Origin: Gastranaerophilus sp944325835
GTDB lineage: Bacteria; Cyanobacteriota; Vampirovibrionia; Gastranaerophilales; Gastranaerophilaceae
Length of the DNA stretch: 64,000 nucleotides
Reading direction: 5' to 3'
Assembly: GCA_963931575.1 (NCBI GenBank)
Contig: OZ007029.1
Coordinates: 186,001 to 250,000 of the forward strand
This document shows positions 43,646 to 51,146 of this stretch, in pieces. Made by a program: the position numbers and the translations under genes. The notes below the pieces were generated by a model. That model did not search any database and was not told where the DNA came from. It saw only the letters and a list, made by a program, of their open reading frames with translations. The stretch's first letter is position 1. Each line of letters starts with the position of its first letter.

Positions 43646-46174
43646 TTACAGACTTGTTCTTTCGACTTCTTCTGTCGTTGAAACCTGAATAATATCGCCG
43701 ATTTGAATGTCGTTGAATTTCGCGAATGAAATCCCGCATTCAAAGCCTTGAGCGACCTCTTTAACATCATCTTTGAAACGTTTAAGCTGGTCAATTGCCC
43801 CTGTGAATATTTCTTTGCCATCACGTATGAGAACAGCGTTTTTGCCTCTAATGATTTTGCCTTCCGTAACGTAGCAGCCGGCAATTTTAGTTGTCTTACC
43901 GATTGTAAAGATTTGTCTGATTTCAGCTTTACCGAGTTGAACTTCTTTTGTTTCAGGCTCAAGAAGTGAAAGCATTGTTTTTTCAATATCTTCAAGAATT
44001 TGATAAATGATATCGTATTTTTTGATAACAACGCCTTCTTTTTCAGCTGCGATAAGAGCGTTAGAATCTTCTTTGACAGTGAAGCCTAAAATTAGTGCGC
44101 CGGAGGCGGAAGCAAGCATTACATCAGCTTCTGAAATATCGCCGACACCGACGTGAATAATTTTTGTTTTAATAAGATTGGATTCAAGCTGTGCAATCGC
44201 TTGAGAAACAGCTTCTGCAGAACCGTGGGTATTAGCTTTGATAATAAGGTTCAATTGCGGAATATCGTTGTCGCCCGCAACTGCTTCGCGGCGGATATGT
44301 GCAGGAAGTGTTGCCTCAATACGTTTGTTGCGTTCTTTTTCTTTGCGCTTGTCGACAATTGCCTTCATTTCTTTTTCGTTTTGAACGACTTCAAAGTGTT
44401 CGCCTGCTTGCGGAACTTCTGTTAAGCCTAAAATCTCTACAGGAGTTGACGGCTCAGCTTTCTGGATACGTTCGCCGCTATCGGAAAGCAGCGCACGTAC
44501 GCGGCCGCAGGCAGTACCGACAACGATGCAGTTGCCCACGCGTAAAGTTCCGTTTTGTACTAAAAGTGTTGCAACAGGGCCTTTGCCTTTATCAAGGTTT
44601 GCTTCGATTACAACGCCTGAAGCTTCTGCCTTAGGGTTAGCCTTAAGCTCTTCCATATCCGCAACAAGCAGAATGTATTCAAGAAGTTCATCAATACCGG
44701 TTCCCTGTAGTGCAGAAACTTTGACCGTAATAGTATCGCCGCCCCATTCTTCAGGTACAAGCCCGTGTTCGGTCAATTGCTGTAAAATTTTATCAGGATT
44801 AGCCCCCGGTTTATCAATTTTGTTTACAGCAACGATAATTGGGATTTCAGCGGCTTTTGCGTGGTTAATCGCTTCAATTGTTTGAGGCATTATGCCGTCA
44901 TCTGCCGCAACAACAAGAATTGCAATATCAGTTGCTTTTGCACCGCGTGCACGCATTTCGGTAAACGCTTCATGCCCCGGGGTGTCGAGGAATACAACTT
45001 TTTTATCTCCGACATAAACGGTATACGCACCAATTGACTGTGTAATTCCGCCGACTTCGGTCGCAACGATTTTGTGTTTTGAAGCGCGGATACTGTCAAG
45101 AAGTGTTGTTTTACCGTGGTCAACGTGACCCATAATTGATACAACCGGCGCGCGTTTTTTAAGTAATTTTTTATCGACTTCTTCCAGAGCTTTGGATTTT
45201 TGTTCTTTTTCCAGTTCTTCTTCAATGTAAGCGTCAAGATCCTCTTCAAGGACTTCAATGCCAAATTCATTACAGATTTTTTTGATAACTTCAACGTCAA
45301 TAAGCTGGTTAAGGGTTGCCATAATTCCGTTAAGCATTAAAAATTTAACGATTTCGGCAGGTGTGCGTTGAATTTTTTCGGAAAGTTCGCTGATTGTCAT
45401 TGCCTGAGTTACAACGAGTTGCGTGACCTGTTCAATATCTTCCGTTTTTTGCGTACGTTTTTTGTGATGCTGGGCAGCAGCTTTTTCCAGTGAAATTCTT
45501 TCCTGTTCTTCTTTCTTAGAATTAAAATCTTTATTTTTCTTTTTGTTTGCGCCGCCTTCTGTGCGTTTTCTGCTGTTAGACTTGTTGTCGTAGATTTCTT
45601 GCGGAATAATCCGGCGTTCAATCGGTTTTTTGTCGCCCTGCTCTCTATTCGGACGTTGTTCTTCTCTTGTTTGGGAAGATTTTTTGTCAAACGGACGTTT
45701 CTCGCCTCTGTCGCCTTTTTCTGTGCGCGGCGGGAATTTGTTTTGTGAAGCATCGCGCTGAGGGTATCTTCTGTTTTCCGTCATTGGTTTATTCGGGTAA
45801 GGACGGCGTTCCCCTTCTTCTGCTCGCGGTGCGCGGCGGACTATTTCCAACCTGTTAACAACCGGTTTCGGTTTTACGACTTCAACGCGCGGAGCGGGTT
45901 TCTCCGGTTTTTCTTCTGCTTTTTCAGGGGCTTTTTCTTCCGGTTCTTCTACATTTTTTGCTTTTTTAACGACAAAAGCTTTAGGTTTTTTTGCCACAAC
46001 CTGCGAACCCTGACTGATAAATTCTTTCAGCCTTCTGATTTGATCAGGAGTAACAGTGCTTGAATGAGTTTTGCCGGTAATACCCATTTGAGTATATTTT
46101 TCGACAATTTCTTTGCTGGATATCCCCAGTTCTTTTGCTAATTCATTTATTCTAATAGGTGATTCAAAACTCAT
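43646..46174 (-). CDS. infB: Translation initiation factor IF-2
   Basis: IF-2 brings initiator fMet-tRNA to the ribosome. The protein has an N-terminal IF2-N domain (SPIRINELAKELGISSKEIVEKYTQMG), a long charged, repetitive region (residues about 60-240), a second N domain, and a GTPase core with VSIMGHVDHGKTTLLDSIR near 350 and DTPGHEAFTEMRARGA. The C-terminal fMet-tRNA part follows. Length (842) is normal. It overlaps ylxR by 11 bases. In many bacteria nusA and ylxR precede infB; here prfA and ylxR do. Confidence 0.97.
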   Translation of the reverse strand: MSFESPIRINELAKELGISSKEIVEKYTQMGITGKTHSSTVTPDQIRRLKEFISQGSQVVAKKPKAFVVKKAKNVEEPEEKAPEKAEEKPEKPAPRVEVVKPKPVVNRLEIVRRAPRAEEGERRPYPNKPMTENRRYPQRDASQNKFPPRTEKGDRGEKRPFDKKSSQTREEQRPNREQGDKKPIERRIIPQEIYDNKSNSRKRTEGGANKKKNKDFNSKKEEQERISLEKAAAQHHKKRTQKTEDIEQVTQLVVTQAMTISELSEKIQRTPAEIVKFLMLNGIMATLNQLIDVEVIKKICNEFGIEVLEEDLDAYIEEELEKEQKSKALEEVDKKLLKKRAPVVSIMGHVDHGKTTLLDSIRASKHKIVATEVGGITQSIGAYTVYVGDKKVVFLDTPGHEAFTEMRARGAKATDIAILVVAADDGIMPQTIEAINHAKAAEIPIIVAVNKIDKPGANPDKILQQLTEHGLVPEEWGGDTITVKVSALQGTGIDELLEYILLVADMEELKANPKAEASGVVIEANLDKGKGPVATLLVQNGTLRVGNCIVVGTACGRVRALLSDSGERIQKAEPSTPVEILGLTEVPQAGEHFEVVQNEKEMKAIVDKRKEKERNKRIEATLPAHIRREAVAGDNDIPQLNLIIKANTHGSAEAVSQAIAQLESNLIKTKIIHVGVGDISEADVMLASASGALILGFTVKEDSNALIAAEKEGVVIKKYDIIYQILEDIEKTMLSLLEPETKEVQLGKAEIRQIFTIGKTTKIAGCYVTEGKIIRGKNAVLIRDGKEIFTGAIDQLKRFKDDVKEVAQGFECGISFAKFNDIQIGDIIQVSTTEEVERTSL

Positions 46175-46409
46175 TAATTATTTTTCCTTTCAAATCCTCT
46201 GGTAAGCTTGTACGCAGTGCCTTTTGGAGTTTATTCTTTTTAAATGCGGCTTCAATACACGATTTATTATAGCAAAGATATGCAGATCTGCCAAATATTT
46301 TTGTATCGTGGTTGAGAACGACGGCGCCTGTTCGGGATTGTTTTGTGATTTTTATCAAATCTTTTGTGTCTTTAATTTCTCCGCAGGCAACGCATTTTCT
46401 CTCTGTCAT
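46164..46409 (-). CDS. ylxR: YlxR-family RNA-binding protein
   Basis: This 81-residue protein starts MTERKCVACGEIKDTKDLIKI and has ...FGRSAYLCYNKSCIEAAFKKNKL, the DUF448/YlxR pattern. YlxR/RnpM binds RNase P RNA in some bacteria. It links prfA (one-base overlap, TAATG) and infB (overlap). The nusA gene expected upstream in the cluster is missing here. Confidence 0.9.
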   Translation of the reverse strand: MTERKCVACGEIKDTKDLIKITKQSRTGAVVLNHDTKIFGRSAYLCYNKSCIEAAFKKNKLQKALRTSLPEDLKGKIINEF

Positions 46410-47491
46410 TAATTTACCTCTGCAAGCTTTTCCAGTTTTAACTTCTGGTCGTATTCCGTGAGGAGTTTGAGCAGCTCGTCCAAATCCCCGTCAATAACAG
46501 TCCAGACGTTAAGGTTATGGTTAATACGGTGGTCGGTCAGGCGTCCTTGCGGGAAGTTGTAGGTACGGATACGTTCGCTTCTGTCACCGGAGCCGACTTG
46601 AGAGCGGCGAAGGTCGGTGATTTCTTTCATTTGTTTTTGAACTTCCATATCATAAAGTTTTGCTTTAAGAATTTGGAGTGCGCGTTCTTTGTTTTGAAGC
46701 TGTGAGCGTTCTTCCGTACAGAAAATCATGATTCCTGTCGGTTTGTGGAAAACTCTGGCAGCGGTTTCGACTTTGTTAACGTTTTGACCGCCTGCGCCGC
46801 CTGAACGTGCGGTTGTGATTTCAATATCGTTCATATTGAGTTCAATTTCAACGTCATCAACTTCCGGCATAACGGCAACTGTTGCGGTTGAAGTATGAAC
46901 CCGTCCTTGAGATTCGGTTGCCGGAACCCTTTGGACGCGGTGAACTCCGGATTCGTATTTAAGTTTGGAATATACACTATCCCCTTTTATTGAAACAATA
47001 ACTTCCGAATATCCGCCGGCTTCGCATTCTGTTTTAGAGAGAATTTGTGTCTGCCAGCCTTGCTTGTCGGCAAAACGCAGATACATTCTCAAAAGGTCGC
47101 CTGCAAAAATGTTTGCCTCATCGCCGCCCGCACCGCCGCGGATTTCAAGCATAATATCTTTATCATCCATCGGGTCGCGCGGAAGCAGAAGAACTTTCAT
47201 TTTTTCTTCATACTGAGGAATTTTTGCTTCATTTTCTTCCAGTTCTGATTTCAGAAATGCTCTCATTTCTTCGTCAGTTTCACCGTGTAATAATTCTTTT
47301 GTTTCGGCTATTGTGTCATTAGCTTTTTTCCAGGCATAGTAAGTTTCAACGGTTTCTTCCATAGCTTTTCTCTGCTTGGAAAGGTCGCGGAAACGGTTGT
47401 AATCCTGAATTACAGCAGGGTCTGAGAGAGTTTCTCCCAACTCAATGTATTTTTTCTCTATTTGTTCAATCTTATCTAACATATCTTTCAT
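46409..47491 (-). CDS. prfA: Peptide chain release factor 1
   Basis: RF1 ends translation at UAA and UAG. The PAT tripeptide anticodon is in VPATESQGRVHT near residue 190 and the catalytic GGQ in SGGAGGQNVNK near 233. The rest of the family pattern is complete (RNFPQGRLTDHRI). Length (360) is normal. Either ATG at 47491 or at 47482 (MLDKIEQI) is possible; no clear Shine-Dalgarno decides. It heads the operon prfA-ylxR-infB-rbfA-truB and four further genes to 38674. A GAACTTCCG/CGGAAGTTC hairpin lies upstream (47531-47558). Confidence 0.95.
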   Translation of the reverse strand: MKDMLDKIEQIEKKYIELGETLSDPAVIQDYNRFRDLSKQRKAMEETVETYYAWKKANDTIAETKELLHGETDEEMRAFLKSELEENEAKIPQYEEKMKVLLLPRDPMDDKDIMLEIRGGAGGDEANIFAGDLLRMYLRFADKQGWQTQILSKTECEAGGYSEVIVSIKGDSVYSKLKYESGVHRVQRVPATESQGRVHTSTATVAVMPEVDDVEIELNMNDIEITTARSGGAGGQNVNKVETAARVFHKPTGIMIFCTEERSQLQNKERALQILKAKLYDMEVQKQMKEITDLRRSQVGSGDRSERIRTYNFPQGRLTDHRINHNLNVWTVIDGDLDELLKLLTEYDQKLKLEKLAEVN

Positions 47492-47582
47492 AAGATTGAT
47501 TATAGTACAAAAATATTTTTATTCAACAATAGAACTTCCGACTCTCGCCGGAAGTTCTATGCTCAAGTATGATTTTAAAAAT

Positions 47583-48461
47583 TTATTCCCCGAGGTTAAG
47601 TTGTGAGAACTGAACGATTTTGTTTTTACCGCGTTTTTTAGCGTTGTAAAGCGCGTGTTCTGCATAACGAATAACGGTATTTGCGTCCTCTTCAACGTTT
47701 TCCATGCAAGGATATGTTGAAATCCCGCCGGAAATCGTTATCGGGTGGCGTTCTTCTTCCCCTGCCGGAATAAATTCCATACGTTCAATGTCGCGTCTGA
47801 AACGTTCTGCAAACAGGAAGGCCTGTTCTTCCGAAGTATTTGGAAGAATTACCAGAAATTCTTCGTCCCCGTAGCGGGTAAGAATATCTTCTTTTCTGAT
47901 TAATTGTTTTAATTTTTCAGCAACGGATTTAAGAAGGACATCGCCCCAGCTGTAGCCGTAAATGTCGTTTACGACTTTGAAGAAGTCAAGGTCAAACAGC
48001 AGGCAGGAAAGTTTCAAACCGTAGCGTTTTGAACGTGAAATTTCCTGATCAAGACGTTCCTGCATATATTTTCTGTTATGCAGTCCCGTTAATTCGTCTG
48101 TCGTTGAAACCTGACGGATTTTTGTCATAAGTTCGCGGATTCTGAGCATTGCGCGGACTCTTATAATAAGTTCGCTTGTATCAAGCGGAGTCTTTATAAA
48201 GTCGTAAGCAAAAGCTCTTACCACCTGTGCTTTTTTAAACTCTTCTCCGATAAATAAAATCGGGGTTTTAAACTTAACGAGAGCGAGAGTATCTGGCAAG
48301 TTTGTAACATTTTCAGTTATAATAAGGCTCGGGTTCAGTGTTTCATACTCTTTTAGAGTATAGTCCTCTTCAACCCGTATATTTGCGTCCTCAAATTCTT
48401 TTTCAAGAAGATCTGCGATATTAGATTCTTTTCTTGGTGCATAAATTACGATATTTTTCAT
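47583..48461 (-). CDS. Response-regulator-like protein with variant GGDEF domain
   Basis: This protein of about 292 residues has an N-terminal receiver-like fold (KNIVIYAPRKESNIADLLEK and FKTPILFIGEE, residues about 1-110) and a GGDEF-type domain with RYGDEEFLVIL near 198. The motif is GDEEF instead of GGDEF, so the middle Gly and Asp are altered; GDEEF may or may not make cyclic-di-GMP. The inhibitory RxxD site is not clear. I start at ATG 48461 (MKNIVIY) with AGAGG nearby; the frame upstream to 48539 has no support and overlaps a promoter of the next cassette. No histidine kinase lies next to it. Confidence 0.85.
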   Translation of the reverse strand: MKNIVIYAPRKESNIADLLEKEFEDANIRVEEDYTLKEYETLNPSLIITENVTNLPDTLALVKFKTPILFIGEEFKKAQVVRAFAYDFIKTPLDTSELIIRVRAMLRIRELMTKIRQVSTTDELTGLHNRKYMQERLDQEISRSKRYGLKLSCLLFDLDFFKVVNDIYGYSWGDVLLKSVAEKLKQLIRKEDILTRYGDEEFLVILPNTSEEQAFLFAERFRRDIERMEFIPAGEEERHPITISGGISTYPCMENVEEDANTVIRYAEHALYNAKKRGKNKIVQFSQLNLGE

Positions 48462-48520
48462 ACAAAACCTCTCTTTTAACTTCAATTCTATCATATTTTT
48501 TGAATGAAAGCAATCATATA

Positions 48521-48549
48521 TTGACATGACTTGAAACATGGTACATAAC
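48521..48549 (+). promoter_or_regulatory. Orphan copy of the cassette promoter
   Basis: TTGACA at 48521-48526 and CATAAC at 48544-48549 are 17 bases apart and the spacer ends ...AAACATGGTA as in the cassettes. It is followed by 40 bases and then by the full cassette 3 promoter. It is a second copy without its own gene. Confidence 0.6.
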
Positions 48550-48592
48550 CGCCGGTCAAGGCGGCTTCCTAATTAGACCCTTGCTATCGGTC

Positions 48593-48621
48593 TTGACTAA
48601 ACTCAAAACATGGTACATAAT
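48593..48621 (+). promoter_or_regulatory. Promoter of pilin cassette 3
   Basis: TTGACT at 48593-48598 and CATAAT at 48616-48621, 17 bases apart. The leader of about 190 bases contains AAGGCAATAGG and CCTATTGCCTTA blocks that could pair into a long hairpin, as in cassettes 1, 4 and 5. Confidence 0.8.
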
Positions 48622-48813
48622 AAGAGTGGCAATAAGTAAATAAGGCAATAGGGCAAAAAGTCGTTATGGCCAAATTGACGATAAAAGTTAATAAGTTAAT
48701 AGGTTAAAGAGTTAATAAGGAATATGACCGAATGAAAGAAAAAAAGAATATTCCTATTGCCCTAATGCCTTAATGACCTATTGCCTTATGCAAAAAAAAG
48801 AAAGGATGGAAAA

Positions 48814-50005
48814 ATGAAAAAGCGAATTGTAAGTATGTATGCAGGGGGGGGGGGGGAGCGCTGAGCCGGCCGCTGAGCGGCATCCACAAAGCGATCCGTG
48901 CAAGAAATTAAATGTCATCCTGAACCGCGAGCGAAGCGAGCGTGATTCAGGATCTGTCCCACGTTACGAACAGGTATCCAACATTGGCCAGACCCTGAAA
49001 CGAGTTCAGGGTGACAAATTTTTGTCATTGCGTGTCGGTTTTACCATGGCAGAAATCCTATTATCCCTCACTATAATAGGCGTTGTTGCGGCGATAACGC
49101 TTCCGTCACTTACCGGCAACATCAATGAGCGGACATGGAACACACAACGCAAAGCCCTTTATGCGCGTTTTAGTCAGGCAATTGCTTTAATGCCTGCGCT
49201 TAATGGTTATGGTACATTAAGAGAAAATACTGACAGTGCGGGTTCAACTTCCATTGAGGACACTGCGGCAGAAACTTTTATTACTGCCGGACTTTCAAAA
49301 GTCCTTAAGATAAATAATATTTGTGACAATGAGCATTTAGAAGATTGCGGCATTGCGTCAAAATTTACTGATATGAAAGGCAATACTGTATCAATTCCGC
49401 TCAAGATGTCAGAATTAAATTCAAAAATGACGTCTGTTTCTTATTGGTCGAGTAGTCTTAATACGAATATTTATTATAGTACTATTGATACAAAGGCTGC
49501 GGCTTTTGAAACGCAAAACGGAGAAAGTATCCTATTATTTTATCAGCCGGTTTGTGTTTCAAATATGGGTGAAACGGGTAGATATAATGTTCAGCCTAAA
49601 GTATGTGCAAATATGATATATGACCTTAACGGAACAAAAGGGCCGAATACTTTTGGAAAAGATATAGGAATCTTGACGGTATTATATCCTTCTGATAGCG
49701 TTGTTGTTGCACCGGTGCCATTTAATACCAAATTTGACAGCGTTCCGGCTGAGGAGGCAAGTAATGTTTGTACAACCAGAACGGGTGAAGATTATAGAAT
49801 TCCATCAAAGGATGAAGTAATTTCCCTATTTGTTAATAAGGATATTATAGGCTTTGAAGAGGGTGACAGCCATTTATTTTCGTCTTCTAAGCTTGTAACA
49901 TCTTCCGGTTATATTACCAACTGGGTTTTATATTTAGGAAGCGGTGAATTTAGAATTCCGGTCGCCGGCGATCCGTGGGGTGTTTTATGCGTCAAACGAA
50001 ATTAA
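48814..50005 (+). CDS. G-tract pilin-like protein 3 (phase OFF)
   Basis: Leader ATG 48814 follows AAAGGAT and reads MKKRIVSMYA, then 13 G, then stops at 48862-48864. The pilin frame is open from 48839 (ATG CAG, no ribosome site) to 50005; 12 G would join it to the leader. The pilin domain (FTMAEILLSLTIIGVVAAI near codon 70 of the open frame) is followed by the shared block and a tip with YRIPSKDEVISL and VLCVKR, DUF1566-like. An in-frame coding run of palindromic repeats lies between tract and domain (VILNRERSERDSGSV...). It has its own terminator. Confidence 0.8.
48844..48856 (+). repeat. Poly-G tract, 13 G (cassette 3, out of frame)
   Basis: Thirteen consecutive G after the leader; 12 or 15 G would give an in-frame leader. 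Confidence 0.95.
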
Positions 50006-50006
50006 G

Positions 50007-50032
50007 AACGGCGGGGATACCCGCCGTTTTTT
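50007..50032 (+). terminator. Terminator of pilin cassette 3
   Basis: The nine-base stem AACGGCGGG/CCCGCCGTT with loop GATA is followed by a run of T, immediately after the stop. Confidence 0.85.
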
Positions 50033-50033
50033 C

Positions 50034-51131
50034 TTACACAGCAAATCTAAAGTGGACGATGTCGCCGTCTTGAACCACGTAATCTTTTCCTTCCAAACGG
50101 GTTACGCCTTTTTCTTTGCACGCAACGTAGGAGCCAAGTTCGGCAAAATCTTTGTATGGCGTGATTTCTGCGCGGATAAATCCTTTTTCAAAGTCGGTAT
50201 GAATAACACCTGCCGCCTGCGGCGCTTTGGCGCCTGCCGGAATGGTCCAGGCGTGAACTTCTTTTTCGCCTGCGGTGATAAAGGTTCTCAGGTTCAACAA
50301 TTTATATACGGATTTAATCATTTTGTTAATACCGCTATCCTCAACACCCAGTTCGGCAAGGTATTCCTTTGCTTCCTCCGGACCGAGTTCGGCAAGTTCT
50401 TCCTCTATACGTGCAGAAATTATTACTGTTTCAGCACCGTGCGATTTAGCATATTCTTCAACCTGTTTTGTGTAAGCGTTGCCGTCTTTGATGTCTGTTT
50501 CCGCAACATTTGCAACGTAAATCACAGGTTTGGTCGACATAAGATTAAGCATTTTGGCTACAGGAATTTCGTCCTCTTCAAAATGATCTTTCAAATTAAT
50601 GAATGAGCTTTCGTTCAACAATTCTGAGAGTTTATTCAAAACTTTTTCTTCTAAAATTGCGTCTTTGTCGCCGCTTTTTGCCTGTTTTGAGATACGTGCA
50701 AGACGTTTTTCAACAGATGCAAGGTCAGCAAGCGCAAGTTCGGTGTTAATTGTTTCAATATCGTCAAGAGGGTTAACTTTTCCGGCTACGTGGATGGTGT
50801 TTTCATCGTCAAAACATCTTACGACCTGAATGATAGCGTCAACTTCACGTATGTTGTGCAGAAACTGGTTGCCCAGACCTTCGCCTTTGCTTGCGCCTTT
50901 TACAAGCCCTGCAATGTCAACAAATTCAATCGCTGTCGGGATAATTTCCTGTGTTTTGCATAGTTTTGCCAGAACTTCAAGTCTTTCATCCGGAACGTTA
51001 ACCACGCCCACGTTAGGTTCAATGGTGCAGAACGGATAATTTGCGCTCTGAGCGTTCTTTGCGCTGGTCAGCGCGTTGAATAATGTTGATTTCCCGACAT
51101 TCGGAAGTCCTACTATACCTGTCCTTAACAT
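50034..51131 (-). CDS. ychF: Ribosome-binding ATPase YchF
   Basis: YchF is a universally conserved Obg-family ATPase/GTPase that binds the ribosome. GLPNVGKSTLFNALT lies at residues 7-21, DIAGLVKGASKGEGLGNQFL near 70-90, and the C-terminal TGS domain (LRTFITAGEKEVHAWTIPAG then GFIRAEITPY) is complete. Length (365) is normal. The ATG is 15 bases from the secA stop, so co-transcription with secA, on the same strand, is likely. It is convergent with pilin cassette 3. Confidence 0.96.
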   Translation of the reverse strand: MLRTGIVGLPNVGKSTLFNALTSAKNAQSANYPFCTIEPNVGVVNVPDERLEVLAKLCKTQEIIPTAIEFVDIAGLVKGASKGEGLGNQFLHNIREVDAIIQVVRCFDDENTIHVAGKVNPLDDIETINTELALADLASVEKRLARISKQAKSGDKDAILEEKVLNKLSELLNESSFINLKDHFEEDEIPVAKMLNLMSTKPVIYVANVAETDIKDGNAYTKQVEEYAKSHGAETVIISARIEEELAELGPEEAKEYLAELGVEDSGINKMIKSVYKLLNLRTFITAGEKEVHAWTIPAGAKAPQAAGVIHTDFEKGFIRAEITPYKDFAELGSYVACKEKGVTRLEGKDYVVQDGDIVHFRFAV

Positions 51132-51146
51132 ATTTTATATTTCCTT

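Noticed and set aside
49944..50606. 220-codon plus-strand frame over ychF
   Set aside because: It is the opposite strand of ychF and overlaps the cassette 3 terminator.
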